Shown here piece after piece: positions 21,128-29,737 of a stretch of DNA of 64,000 nt; position 1 is the first letter of the stretch; each line of letters starts with the position of its first letter. The DNA is from Falsiroseomonas sp051433165 (GTDB lineage Bacteria > Pseudomonadota > Alphaproteobacteria > Acetobacterales > Acetobacteraceae). Location: NCBI RefSeq assembly GCF_051433165.1, contig NZ_JBHMFS010000001.1, positions 62,001-126,000 of the forward strand, read 5' to 3'. Position numbers and translations under genes: made by a program. The notes beneath the pieces were generated by a model. That model was not told the DNA's origin, searched no databases, and worked only from the letters and a program-made list of their open reading frames with translations.

Positions 21128-23365
21128 TCAGCCCTCCTCGCGCCGCGGGCGGAAGCTGCGCTCGCCGTCGCGGCGCGGCGGACGGTCACCGCGCGGTGCG
21201 CGCTCGCCACCGCCACCACCGCCTTCACCATCCTCACGCGGCCGGCGGGCGCCGACCTGTTCGGAGATGTCGGCGCCGGTCGCCTGGTCGACCACGCGCA
21301 TCGAGAGCTTGACCTTGCCGCGATCGTCGAAGCCGATGACCTTCACCTTCACCGCATCGCCGTCCTTGACCACGTCGCTGGTCTTCTGGACGCGCTCATT
21401 CTGCAGTTCGGAGATGTGGACCAGGCCGTCCTTGGCGCCGAGGAAGTTCACGAAGGCGCCGAATTCGGCCGTCTTCACCACCTTGCCGTTGTAGATCTTG
21501 CCGATCTCCGGCTCCGCGACGATGCCCATGATCCGGTCGATGGCCTTCTGGGCCGCCTCCACCGTCGTCGCCGCCACCTTGATGGTGCCGTCATCGTCGA
21601 TGTCGATCTTGGTGCCGGTCTGCTCCGTGATCTCGCGGATCACCTTGCCGCCGGAGCCGATCACGTCGCGGATCTTGTCCTTGTTGATGTTGATGACGGT
21701 GATGCGCGGTGCGGAGGCCGCGACATCGCCGCGGGCGCCGGACAGGCCCTTCGCCATCTCACCCAGGATATGCATGCGGCCGTCCTTCGCCTGGGCGAGG
21801 GCCTGCTTCATGATGTCGAAGGTGATGGAGGTGATCTTGATGTCCATCTGCAGGGCGGTGATGCCCAGCTCGGACCCGGCCACCTTGAAGTCCATGTCGC
21901 CGAGGAAATCCTCGTCGCCCAGGATGTCGGACAGCACGGCGAAGCCGCGGTCTTCCTTGATCAGACCCATGGCGATGCCGGCGCAGGGGCGCTTCAGCGG
22001 CGCGCCCGCATCCATCAGCGCGAGCGAGGTGCCGCAGACGGTGGCCATGGAGGAGGAGCCGTTGGACTCCGTGATCTCGGAGACCACGCGCATCGTGTAG
22101 GGGAACTTCTCCTTCTCCGGCAGCAGCGGATGCAAGGCGCGCCAGGCGAGCTTGCCATGGCCGATCTCGCGGCGGCCGGGGGAGCCCATGCGGCCGGTCT
22201 CGCCGACGCTGTAGGGGGGGAAGTTGTAGTGCAGCATGAAGTTCTCGCGGGATTCGCCCGCCAGCGCGTCGATGATCTGCTCATCCTGGCCGGTGCCGAG
22301 CGTGGCCACGCACAGCGCCTGGGTCTCGCCGCGGGTGAACAGGGAGGAACCATGCGCGCGCGGGAGCACGCCGACCTCGGCCACGATGGGCCGCACGGTC
22401 TTGGTGTCGCGGCCATCGATGCGCAGGCCGGTGTCGAGGATGGAGTTGCGGACCACATCCGCCTCCAGCTCCTTCAGCAGGCCCTTGGCGGCGCCCACAT
22501 CCAGCCCCTCGGCCTCCAGCGCCGCGACCACGTTCTTCTTCACCGCGCCGACCTGGCTCTGGCGCGCCTGCTTCTCCATGGTCTTGTAGGCTTCGGCCAT
22601 CGGCGCCCGGCCGAGCTCCGCGATGCGGGCCTTCAGCGTCTTCTGGGCATCCGATTCCTCGGACAGCGGCCAGGGCTCCTTGGCGGCCACCTCGGCCAGC
22701 TCGATGATCCCCTGGATCACCGCCTGGAACGACTTGTGGCCGAATTCCACGGCGCCGAGCATGATTTCCTCGGACAGCTCATGCGCTTCCGATTCCACCA
22801 TCAGCACGCCCTCGGCGGTGCCGGCGACGACCAGGTCGAGCTGGCTCTGCTGCACCTGGGCCAGCGTCGGGTTCAGCACGTAGCCGCCATCGATCCAGGC
22901 CACGCGCGCGCCGGCGATCGGGCCGAAGAAGGGAATGCCGGACAGCGTCAGCGCGGCGGAGCAGCCAACCAGCGCCACGATGTCCGGGTTATTCTCCATG
23001 TCGTGCGACAGCACGGTCGCGACCACCTGGACCTCATTGCGGAAGCCGTCCGGGAACAGCGGGCGGATCGGCCGGTCGATCAGGCGGGAGACCAGGGTCT
23101 CATTCTCGTTCGGCCGGCCTTCACGCTTGAAGAAGCCGCCCGGGATCTTGCCGGCGGCGAAGGCCTTTTCCTGGTAGTTCACCGTCAGCGGGAAGAAGTC
23201 CTGGCCCGGCTTGGCGCTGCGGGCGCCGACCACGGTGCAGAGCACGATGGTGTCGCCGAGGCGCGCCATCACCGCGCCATCCGCCTGCCGGGCGATCTTG
23301 CCGGTCTCCAGCGTCAGAAGCTGGCCGCCCCAGGAGATGTCCTTGCGGAAATACTTGTCGAACAT
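21128..23365 (-). CDS. pnp: Polyribonucleotide nucleotidyltransferase (PNPase)
   Basis: 745-aa phosphorolytic 3'-5' exoribonuclease, core of RNA decay. The first RNase PH domain starts MFDKYFRKDISWGGQ and has IDRPIRPLFPDGFRNEV. The second carries GETQALCVATLGTGQD, LHYNFPPYSVGETGR and SDILGDEDFLGDMDFKVAGS. A KH domain (INKDKIRDVIGSGGKVIREI) and an S1 domain (GAFVNFLGAKDGLVHISEL) follow, then a Gly/Arg/Glu-rich tail. All catalytic blocks are intact. ATG at 23365 has an AAGGAC site. The usual upstream neighbour rpsO is absent here. Confidence 0.97.
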   Translation of the reverse strand: MFDKYFRKDISWGGQLLTLETGKIARQADGAVMARLGDTIVLCTVVGARSAKPGQDFFPLTVNYQEKAFAAGKIPGGFFKREGRPNENETLVSRLIDRPIRPLFPDGFRNEVQVVATVLSHDMENNPDIVALVGCSAALTLSGIPFFGPIAGARVAWIDGGYVLNPTLAQVQQSQLDLVVAGTAEGVLMVESEAHELSEEIMLGAVEFGHKSFQAVIQGIIELAEVAAKEPWPLSEESDAQKTLKARIAELGRAPMAEAYKTMEKQARQSQVGAVKKNVVAALEAEGLDVGAAKGLLKELEADVVRNSILDTGLRIDGRDTKTVRPIVAEVGVLPRAHGSSLFTRGETQALCVATLGTGQDEQIIDALAGESRENFMLHYNFPPYSVGETGRMGSPGRREIGHGKLAWRALHPLLPEKEKFPYTMRVVSEITESNGSSSMATVCGTSLALMDAGAPLKRPCAGIAMGLIKEDRGFAVLSDILGDEDFLGDMDFKVAGSELGITALQMDIKITSITFDIMKQALAQAKDGRMHILGEMAKGLSGARGDVAASAPRITVININKDKIRDVIGSGGKVIREITEQTGTKIDIDDDGTIKVAATTVEAAQKAIDRIMGIVAEPEIGKIYNGKVVKTAEFGAFVNFLGAKDGLVHISELQNERVQKTSDVVKDGDAVKVKVIGFDDRGKVKLSMRVVDQATGADISEQVGARRPREDGEGGGGGGERAPRGDRPPRRDGERSFRPRREEG

Positions 23366-23731
23366 GGATCGTCCTTCTTGACCCTGCCGGATGCAGGGCC
23401 ACAGCGAATGGCCACCCGGCGCGGAACGCGCGGGTGCCCGGAACGCGACGAAGGCGGATGCCCAAGGGACTGAGAGTAGCCGGGCCCCCGGGGATGCGCG
23501 GCGACTCGGGCGGCATGGGTCCCACCGCGACCTGTCCCCGAGGGGCACGGCGCGATGGGGACGGCGCGAATAGGGCCGCCCATGTGGCCGGAGGCGCCGT
23601 CATCGCCCCATCCGGGCGCGGCTGGTCCGCGAAAGCATCCGCTGCCATCGCAGCGAAGGTCATCCCGAACTCCGGGCAGACCCGGGCGGCCCTATGGCAT
23701 GCCGCCCGTCGAAAGGCCAGCGGAAACCTGC
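23366..23731. other. Intergenic region upstream of pnp
   Basis: About 365 bases of very GC-rich sequence with several potential stems, and no frame with protein-like character or ribosome site. It should contain the pnp promoter and leader, including the hairpin at 23382-23398, and the 3' end of the LolA-like transcript. Confidence 0.5.
23382..23398 (-). promoter_or_regulatory. Hairpin in the pnp mRNA leader
   Basis: CCCTGC and GCAGGG arms flank a five-base loop just upstream of the pnp ribosome site. In enterobacteria pnp controls its own mRNA through a leader stem cut by RNase III; a similar role here is inference from position only. Confidence 0.35.
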
Positions 23732-24355
23732 TCAGCGCCTTGTGCTCTCCGCCTCCAGGAAGCGCGGATCGTTGAAGTCGAACAGGCGGTTGGCCAGCGC
23801 GATCCCGGTTTCCACCTCATACAGCGTCACCCGCGTTTCCCGCGCCTGCGCGTCCAGCACGGTCCATTGCCGCAATTCCATCGGCTGTTCGGCGAAAGCG
23901 AGTGTCAGAACCCCCTCCGCCCGCGCGCCCGTCCGGTGCAGGCCGATGCGCAGGAAGCCGCCGGTGCGCTCCGTGCCGACCACGGTGATGTCGCCGGACA
24001 GCCGGATTTCCGGGGTCAGCAGCAGGCCGAGCGGGGTGGAGGAGGCCGGCACCGCGGTAGGCTGGCGCAATTCCCGGTCATACATCAGCACCTGCCCGCC
24101 GGAGGCGACCAGCAGCAGCGGCTCGGGCGGGTCGTAGTCGAACCGCATGCGGCCCGGCCGACTGATCAGCGCCGTGCCCTGGGCCGAGGCGCCATTCTGC
24201 GCCACCTGCAGGAAGCGCGCCCGCAGGGTCCGCAGGCTGTTGAGATAGGCCTCCACCCGCTGCACCGCCGCGCGGTCGGTGGATTGGGCATGCGCGCTGC
24301 CCACGGCCAGGAAGGGCGCGGCGAGGCCGGCGGAAAGGATGAGGCGACGTTTCAT
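23732..24355 (-). CDS. LolA-like outer-membrane lipoprotein carrier family protein
   Basis: 207-aa secreted protein with signal peptide MKRRLILSAGLAAPFLAVGSAHA. The body follows the LolA/LolB beta-fold pattern: VEAYLNSLRTLRARFLQVAQNG, GRMRFDYDPPEPLLLVASG and LYEVETGIALANRLFDFND near the end. LolA shuttles lipoproteins through the periplasm from LolCDE to the outer membrane. Many alphaproteobacterial copies are annotated as LolA-like because paralogues exist, so the exact role is probable, not certain. It stands alone between pnp and a divergent small gene. Confidence 0.8.
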   Translation of the reverse strand: MKRRLILSAGLAAPFLAVGSAHAQSTDRAAVQRVEAYLNSLRTLRARFLQVAQNGASAQGTALISRPGRMRFDYDPPEPLLLVASGGQVLMYDRELRQPTAVPASSTPLGLLLTPEIRLSGDITVVGTERTGGFLRIGLHRTGARAEGVLTLAFAEQPMELRQWTVLDAQARETRVTLYEVETGIALANRLFDFNDPRFLEAESTRR

Positions 24356-24516
24356 GCCCTTGCAGATGGCCCATCGAGGGGGACGCGGAAAGGCCTGCCG
24401 GCATTAACCTCGTCTCAATCCTCGGTGCGCTTAATGGAGGCCGAGCCAGTGGCCAGAACCGCCACCCTCCGCCCCAGAAGGGGCCAGCGGCTTCCCGAAC
24501 CCAGAGGAGCCTTCCC

Positions 24517-24819
24517 ATGCCCTTCGATTTCGCCGTCCCCTCCGGCCATGTCCCGCTGGGCACGTTCCCCTTCGGCCCGCTGCCGATCGAGGCCGGCAGC
24601 ATCCTCGGCGTGCCGCGGGAAGACCTGGTCGCGCATGCGATGGAGCAGATCGCCCCGGCCCTGCGCGCCGCGGTCGCCGAGATCGAGGTGACCGAGGCCG
24701 GGCAGTTCGTCCATATGGGCATGGTCTTCGACCAGGTCGCCTGGCGCGCCGCCTGGCGCCGCCCCGGCCTGCCGGTCGCCAGCGGCAGTTTCCCGGTGTG
24801 GAACGGCAGCCCGGTCTAG
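24517..24819 (+). CDS. Hypothetical protein (100 aa)
   Basis: Compact soluble product beginning MPFDFAVPSGHVPLGTFPFG and ending SFPVWNGSPV, without signal peptide or membrane segment. The central helix region (LVAHAMEQIAPALRAAVAEIEV) is followed by FVHMGMVFDQVAWRAAWRRPG. No family recognised. ATG follows a GGAG site at good spacing, and codon use matches the neighbours. It precedes the hydratase-like gene by about 90 bases on the same strand. Confidence 0.6.
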   Translation: MPFDFAVPSGHVPLGTFPFGPLPIEAGSILGVPREDLVAHAMEQIAPALRAAVAEIEVTEAGQFVHMGMVFDQVAWRAAWRRPGLPVASGSFPVWNGSPV

Positions 24820-24908
24820 TTGACCTTCGGCATATGGGCAGGACAGCCCGCCTGGCTCTACCCTCCGCCCCATCGTCCGCGACCACGCCGCGGGGCAGGA
24901 GAGCCAGG

Positions 24909-25697
24909 ATGTTCCAGACCGACGCCAACCCCGATTCCCGCATCACCGGCGCCGCCGCGCTGCTGGCGGATATCCGCCGTGGTCGCCGCGAACCCTGCCC
25001 AGGCCTGCCGGAAGGCCTCGCCCCCACCAGCATCGCGGAAGCGGAGGCGATGCAGCTCGCCACCTATGCGGCACTGGGCTGGACCATCGCCGGCTGGAAG
25101 GTGGGCCGCACCCGCGGCCAGGCCATCGCGTGCCCGCTGCCCGGCGCCACGGTTGCGCCCGCCACCGACGCCACGCTGCATCTGCCGGTCGGCTGCGCGA
25201 TGGAGCTGGAAGTGGCGCTGCAACTGCGCCAGGGGCTGGACGCCAGCCAGCTGGCGGCGCTGCAACCGGCGGACCTGCCGGCGATGGCCGATGCCGTCAT
25301 CCTGTTTGAATTCTGCGAAAGCCGCTTCATCGACCACCGCCAGGCCAGTGACCTGGACAAGCTGGCCGACTGCGTCACCAACGGCAGCAGCGCCTTCGGC
25401 CCCGCCACCGGCGCCTGGAGCTGGGCGGATATCGAGACCCTGGAAATGCGCCTGACCGTGGACGGCATCGAGGTCGCGCGCCATGCCGGCCCGCATGGCG
25501 CCGTGCCACTGGCCGAGCTGCTGGCCGCCTGGCGCGACCGCTGCCTCGCCATCGGCCATCTGCCCCGGGCCGGGGAGGTCATCACGCTCGGCAGCCAGAC
25601 CGGCATGCTGCCGGTGCCTGCCGCCGGCGGCCTGCTGGTCGGCGAATGGGCCGGGCGCGGCAGCCTGGCCTGCCAGGTCGCGCCGCTCGGGAGCTGA
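24909..25697 (+). CDS. 2-keto-4-pentenoate hydratase-like (FAH superfamily) protein
   Basis: 262-aa product of the MhpD/2-hydroxypentadienoate hydratase type. GWTIAGWKVGRTRGQ, AMELEVALQLRQG (metal-binding Glu residues), ILFEFCESRFIDHRQ, DCVTNGSSAFGPATG and GEVITLGSQTGMLPVPAGG-like spacing near the C-terminus follow the family. Members hydrate 2-oxo-4-enoates in aromatic meta-cleavage or decarboxylate related oxo acids. No ring-cleavage genes adjoin it, so the substrate is open. ATG at 24909 has GGAG upstream. Confidence 0.8.
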   Translation: MFQTDANPDSRITGAAALLADIRRGRREPCPGLPEGLAPTSIAEAEAMQLATYAALGWTIAGWKVGRTRGQAIACPLPGATVAPATDATLHLPVGCAMELEVALQLRQGLDASQLAALQPADLPAMADAVILFEFCESRFIDHRQASDLDKLADCVTNGSSAFGPATGAWSWADIETLEMRLTVDGIEVARHAGPHGAVPLAELLAAWRDRCLAIGHLPRAGEVITLGSQTGMLPVPAAGGLLVGEWAGRGSLACQVAPLGS

Positions 25698-25700
25698 GGC

Positions 25701-26081
25701 ATGACGGAGGCGCCGGGCGAGGCGGCACCGCTCGCCCGGCTGCATGGCATGGGCGGGCATCTGCTGCTGTACCCGGACCGCATCCGCCTGCTGCGCCATG
25801 GCCCCTGGTTCACCGCCGTGAACCTGATGACGCATCTGGAGCGGGAGATGGAATCGACCATCCTGCTGCGGAACCTGGTGGGCGTGCATATGGTGCGGTC
25901 GCTGCTGCTGGTGCAGTTCCTGCGGCTGACCTATGCCGGCTGCCCGCACCCGAGCGGGCATTATCTGCGCGATGCCTTCGCCGAAAACGCCTTCCTCTAC
26001 AGCCTGGCGGATAACCGCCCCTTGCTGGCGATGCAGCAGCGCATCAGTGCGGCGGCTGCCGAGACTCAGCGCGCCACATAA
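25701..26081 (+). CDS. Hypothetical protein, PH-like fold suspected (126 aa)
   Basis: Starts three bases after the hydratase-like gene, so it is in the same operon. The pattern HLLLYPDRIRLLRHGPWFTAV, then VGVHMVRSLLLVQFLRLTY resembles a small bacterial PH-like domain (DUF4429 type) with alternating strands, but this is a judgement from pattern only. No signal peptide or membrane anchor. The last 16 bases overlap the end of the convergent small gene. Confidence 0.6.
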   Translation: MTEAPGEAAPLARLHGMGGHLLLYPDRIRLLRHGPWFTAVNLMTHLEREMESTILLRNLVGVHMVRSLLLVQFLRLTYAGCPHPSGHYLRDAFAENAFLYSLADNRPLLAMQQRISAAAAETQRAT

Positions 26082-26281
26082 TCGGGCCGCGGCGGCAGCG
26101 GCCAGGCCTGGGCTTCCAGCCGGTCCGCCGTGCCGGCGATCTGCGCGGCCGCCAGCGGATGGCCGGAATCCAGCGCCTCCACCGCCAGGTGCCGCAGCGC
26201 CGTCAGGATGGAGGCGAGGTTGCGCGCACCACCCGACCGCGGCACAGCTTCGACCTCGGGGCGATCCGGAGGGTGAGACAT
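26066..26281 (-). CDS. Small helical hypothetical protein (71 aa)
   Basis: Begins MSHPPDRPEVEAVPRSGG and continues with amphipathic helices (ARNLASILTALRHLAVEAL, AAAQIAGTADRLEAQA), ending PRPDYVAR. Codon positions show the strong third-base GC of real genes here. GGAA lies very close to the ATG, so initiation is uncertain. It is convergent with the preceding gene. No family recognised. Confidence 0.5.
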   Translation of the reverse strand: MSHPPDRPEVEAVPRSGGARNLASILTALRHLAVEALDSGHPLAAAQIAGTADRLEAQAWPLPPRPDYVAR

Positions 26282-26391
26282 TTCCGGATATTGGCGCCTG
26301 CCGCGCCGGGCGGACAGCGTAACCCTCCCACAGTTCCCCGTCGCGGCATCACAAACCCGCGATGTAGCCAGGGCTTGCGGATTGCGGTGGG

Positions 26392-26406
26392 GAACATAAC
26401 ATGAAC
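26392..26406 (+). promoter_or_regulatory. LexA (SOS) box of the alphaproteobacterial type
   Basis: GAAC, seven bases, GAAC: an exact match to the established alphaproteobacterial LexA operator. It ends 26 bases before the start of the radical SAM gene, a typical operator position, and the genes behind it are DNA-repair genes, which makes SOS control likely. Confidence 0.7.
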
Positions 26407-26432
26407 CCTATCTGATCAGGATACCCCGCCCG

Positions 26433-27683
26433 ATGGAGTTGCTCCGCAAGCTTGAGATCCTGGCCGATGCGGCGAAGTACGATGCCTCCTGCGCCTCCTC
26501 CGGGACCTCCAAGCGCAACAGCCTGAAGGGCGGGCTGGGCAGCACGGAGGGCAGCGGCATCTGCCATGCCTATGCGCCGGATGGGCGCTGCATCTCCCTG
26601 CTCAAGCTGCTGCTGACCAATGCCTGCGTCTTCGACTGCGCCTATTGCATCAATCGCGCTTCCTCCAACACGCCGCGCGCCCGCTTCACGGTGGAGGAGG
26701 TGGTGCAGCTCACCCTCGGCTTCTACCGGCGCAACACGATCGAGGGGCTGTTCCTGTCCTCCGGCATCATCCGGTCGCCGGACTACACGATGGAACAGGT
26801 GGTGCGGGTGGCGCGCGTGCTGCGGCTGGAGCACGGGTTTCGCGGCTATATCCACCTGAAGACCATCCCGGACGCGGCGCCGGAATTGCTGGCGGAAGCC
26901 GGGCTCTATGCCGACCGGCTGTCCATCAACATGGAACTGCCCACCGTCGCCGGCCTGGAATCCCTCGCCCCCGAGAAGGATTTCCGACGGATTCGCCACG
27001 CCATGGCCGGGCTGCGGATGCGGATCGAGGGCGCACAGGATGAGGCGAAGACCGCCCGGCGCGCCAGGCCGCAGAAATTTGCACCGGCGGGGCAGAGCAC
27101 TCAGATGATCGTCGGTGCCGATGGCGCGGATGATGGCGCCATCCTCGGCACGGCGACGGACCTCTACGCCGGCTACCGGATGCGGCGGGTCTATTACTCC
27201 GCCTATTCGCCGATTCCCGAAGCCTCCCGCCTGTTGCCGCCGGTGGCGCCGCCGCTGGTGCGGGAACACCGGCTGTACCAGGCGGATTGGCTGCTGCGCT
27301 TCTACGGCTTCTCGCAGGCGGAGATCATGGCCGGCGGCCAGGGCGGCATGCTGGACCTCGAACTGGACCCGAAAACCGCCTGGGCGCTGCAATCGCGCCA
27401 GGATTTCCCGGTGGACCTGAACACCGCGCCCAGGGAGGCGCTGCTGCGCGTGCCCGGCCTGGGCGCGAAGACGGTGGACCGGCTGATCGCGGCGCGGCGC
27501 CACACCAGGCTGCGGGCGGCGGACCTGGCCCGGTTGCGCGTCAGCCTGGCGAAGGTGCTGCCCTTCGTGGTGCTGGCGGACCATGTGCCGCGTGGGCTGG
27601 ATGGGACGGCGCTGCGCCACAAGCTGCTGCCCGCCACAGCCTTCGCAGCCGCAGCGCGGTCCATCCAGATGTCGCTGTTCTGA
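26433..27683 (+). CDS. Putative DNA modification/repair radical SAM protein
   Basis: 416-aa product with a radical-SAM CxxxCxxC motif at Cys65, Cys69 and Cys72 (CVFDCAYC), preceded by YDASCASSGTSKRN and followed by IEGLFLSSGIIRSPDYTMEQ. A C-terminal helix-hairpin-helix (VDLNTAPREALLRVPGLGAK) would bind DNA. This is the protein family that regularly sits beside DUF4130/UdgX genes and is predicted to act in DNA repair or modification; its reaction is not known. Its stop overlaps the next start (TGATG), and a LexA box lies upstream. Confidence 0.9.
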   Translation: MELLRKLEILADAAKYDASCASSGTSKRNSLKGGLGSTEGSGICHAYAPDGRCISLLKLLLTNACVFDCAYCINRASSNTPRARFTVEEVVQLTLGFYRRNTIEGLFLSSGIIRSPDYTMEQVVRVARVLRLEHGFRGYIHLKTIPDAAPELLAEAGLYADRLSINMELPTVAGLESLAPEKDFRRIRHAMAGLRMRIEGAQDEAKTARRARPQKFAPAGQSTQMIVGADGADDGAILGTATDLYAGYRMRRVYYSAYSPIPEASRLLPPVAPPLVREHRLYQADWLLRFYGFSQAEIMAGGQGGMLDLELDPKTAWALQSRQDFPVDLNTAPREALLRVPGLGAKTVDRLIAARRHTRLRAADLARLRVSLAKVLPFVVLADHVPRGLDGTALRHKLLPATAFAAAARSIQMSLF

Positions 27684-29167
27684 TGCCGGCCCTGGCCCCG
27701 CGGCAGGGGGTGGCGGTGACGCTGCCCGGCCCTGCCGATTTCACCGCCTGGCGGCAGGCAGCACGCGGGCTGGTGGCCGCGGATATCCGCCCGGAACAGG
27801 CCGAATGGGTGGTGGCCGGCGAGTTGCCCGGGCTGCTGGCAGAAGCGCCCGCACCGCCGCCCTCAACAGCCCCCTTCAGCGTGCCGCGCGCCTTCCTCGA
27901 CCAGGCGGAGATCGCCATCCGCCACAGCGACCCGGAACGGTTCGCCCTGCTGTATGGCCTGCTCTGGCGCCTGGTCCATGGCGAGCGCCATTTGATGCAG
28001 GCGGCGACGGACCCGGCGGTGATCCGTCTGTCCGCCCTGGCCAAGGCGGTCCGGCGCGACGCGCACAAGATGCACGCCTTCGTCCGGTTCCGGGAGGTGC
28101 AGGCGGAGGACGGCCCACGCCACATCGCCTGGTTCGAACCGGACCACCACATCGAGGAAGCGGAGGCCGATTTCTTCGTCCGCCGCTTCGCCGCGCTGCG
28201 CTGGTCCATCGTCACGCCGCGGCGCTCCGTGGCCTGGGACGGCACGGCGCTGGAATTCGGCCCTGGCGGGCGCCGGGCCGATGTGCCGCCGGATGATGCG
28301 ATGGAACCCCTCTGGCGCGCCTACTACGCCAGCATCTTCAACCCCGCCCGCCTTAAGCCCGGTGCCATGCGGGCCGAAATGCCGCGCAAATACTGGCGCA
28401 ACCTGCCCGAAGCGGCGGAGATTTCGCGCCTGATGGCCGAGGCCCCGCGCCGGGTTGCGGAGATGATGGAACGCGCCGCCGCCGCGCCCAACCCGCGCCC
28501 GCAATCCCCCCGGCATCTTTCGGCGCCGCCCCAGATTGCCCGGGACATGCCGGCACCGATCGCCCCCCCCGCCGATCCCGCTTTGGCCCTGGCTGCGCTG
28601 CGGGACGAGTTGCTCTCCCGCCCCGACCTGCCGGATTTCGCCGCCCGCGCGACTCAGCCCGTCTTCGGCGAAGGCCCGCTGGGCGCCCGCCTGATGTTCG
28701 TCGGCGAACAGCCGGGGGATGAGGAGGATATCGCCGGCCGCCCCTTCGTCGGCCCCGCCGGAAGGCTGCTGGACCGCGCCCTGGCGCAGGCGGGGGTCGA
28801 TCGGCGCGAGGCCTATCTGACCAATGCAGTGAAGCACTTCAAATTCACCCCCACCGGCAAGCGCCGCATCCACCAGTCGCCCGATGCCGGCGACATCACC
28901 TATTACCGCCCCTTCCTGGCGCGGGAGGTCGCGGCGGTCGCGCCGCGCCTGGTGGTCTCGCTGGGCGCCTCCGCACTCACCGCGCTGACAGGGAAGAAGC
29001 TGCCGGTGCTGAAGACCCGCGGGCAGGTGGTGTCGGCACTCGGCGGCCAGCCGGTCTTCGCCACCATCCATCCCAGCTACCTGCTGCGGTTGCCGGACCC
29101 GCAGGCCCAGGCGGATGGTTTTGCCGCCTTCGTGGCCGATCTGCGGGCCGCCCACGACCAGGCCTGA
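27683..29167 (+). CDS. DUF4130 protein fused to UdgX-type uracil-DNA glycosylase
   Basis: 494-aa two-domain protein. Residues about 1-270 match the DUF4130 'DNA metabolism' domain (FALLYGLLWRLVHGERHLMQ, ADFFVRRFAALRWSIVTP, MRAEMPRKYWRNLPEA). Residues about 300-490 are a family-4-like uracil-DNA glycosylase with FVGEQPGDEEDIAGRPFVGP. The KRRIH loop has His397, the residue that forms a covalent bond with the abasic site in UdgX; ATIHPSYLLR is the usual second motif. It is therefore predicted to excise uracil and stay attached to DNA. Coupled by a one-base overlap to the radical SAM gene and probably SOS-induced. Confidence 0.92.
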   Translation: MPALAPRQGVAVTLPGPADFTAWRQAARGLVAADIRPEQAEWVVAGELPGLLAEAPAPPPSTAPFSVPRAFLDQAEIAIRHSDPERFALLYGLLWRLVHGERHLMQAATDPAVIRLSALAKAVRRDAHKMHAFVRFREVQAEDGPRHIAWFEPDHHIEEAEADFFVRRFAALRWSIVTPRRSVAWDGTALEFGPGGRRADVPPDDAMEPLWRAYYASIFNPARLKPGAMRAEMPRKYWRNLPEAAEISRLMAEAPRRVAEMMERAAAAPNPRPQSPRHLSAPPQIARDMPAPIAPPADPALALAALRDELLSRPDLPDFAARATQPVFGEGPLGARLMFVGEQPGDEEDIAGRPFVGPAGRLLDRALAQAGVDRREAYLTNAVKHFKFTPTGKRRIHQSPDAGDITYYRPFLAREVAAVAPRLVVSLGASALTALTGKKLPVLKTRGQVVSALGGQPVFATIHPSYLLRLPDPQAQADGFAAFVADLRAAHDQA

Positions 29168-29329
29168 ACCCCGCATCTGCGCGGAAGCGCCCTTCGGCCT
29201 TCCCGGGCCGGCGGCGGCCAAGGCACCGCCTATCGTCGGCATTGAAACGGCTACGTCGACTGCCGCATCGTTCCGGGACATGTTGTGCAGCCAAACCACC
29301 CCTGACAACGCCGAAAGAGAGAGCAGACG

Positions 29330-29731
29330 ATGTGCAAGTCGATGATGACCGCCCTGGTGTTCGGCAGCTTCGCCACCCTGGCCCCGCAGATGGCCCAGGC
29401 CCAGGCCTATACCTGGCAGGGTCCGACCCTGCTGTCCTCCGGCAACACCATGAATGGCTGCCGCCTGCGGACCCCGATGGCGACGCATACCGGCAGCCTG
29501 GGGCTCAACAATATCTTCCTGACCGTCCGCAATGAGGGCCAGGCCCCGGTGCGCATCACCGCCAATGTGGAGCTGTCCGGCAACAACAGCCGGAAATCCA
29601 CCACGATCAGCTCCGGCGTGATCCCGGCTGGCGCGCAGGCCTCGATCCAGACCATGACGCCGGGCGGCTCCACCCGGGACAACACGACGCTGCGCGTCCA
29701 GTTCACCAGCTGCGCCCCCGCCACCAACTGA
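29330..29731 (+). CDS. Small secreted hypothetical protein (133 aa)
   Basis: N-terminal signal peptide (MMTALVFGSFATLAPQMAQA), then a beta-rich, Asn/Thr/Ser-rich domain: NNIFLTVRNEGQAPVRITANV and SGVIPAGAQASIQTMTPGG look like an immunoglobulin-like or surface-protein strand pattern. Two Cys residues in the mature part (Cys44 region and near the C-terminus) could form a disulfide. No family recognised. An AGAGAG-type site precedes the ATG. It stands alone between the repair operon and a convergent gene. Confidence 0.6.
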   Translation: MCKSMMTALVFGSFATLAPQMAQAQAYTWQGPTLLSSGNTMNGCRLRTPMATHTGSLGLNNIFLTVRNEGQAPVRITANVELSGNNSRKSTTISSGVIPAGAQASIQTMTPGGSTRDNTTLRVQFTSCAPATN

Positions 29732-29737
29732 CGCGAT

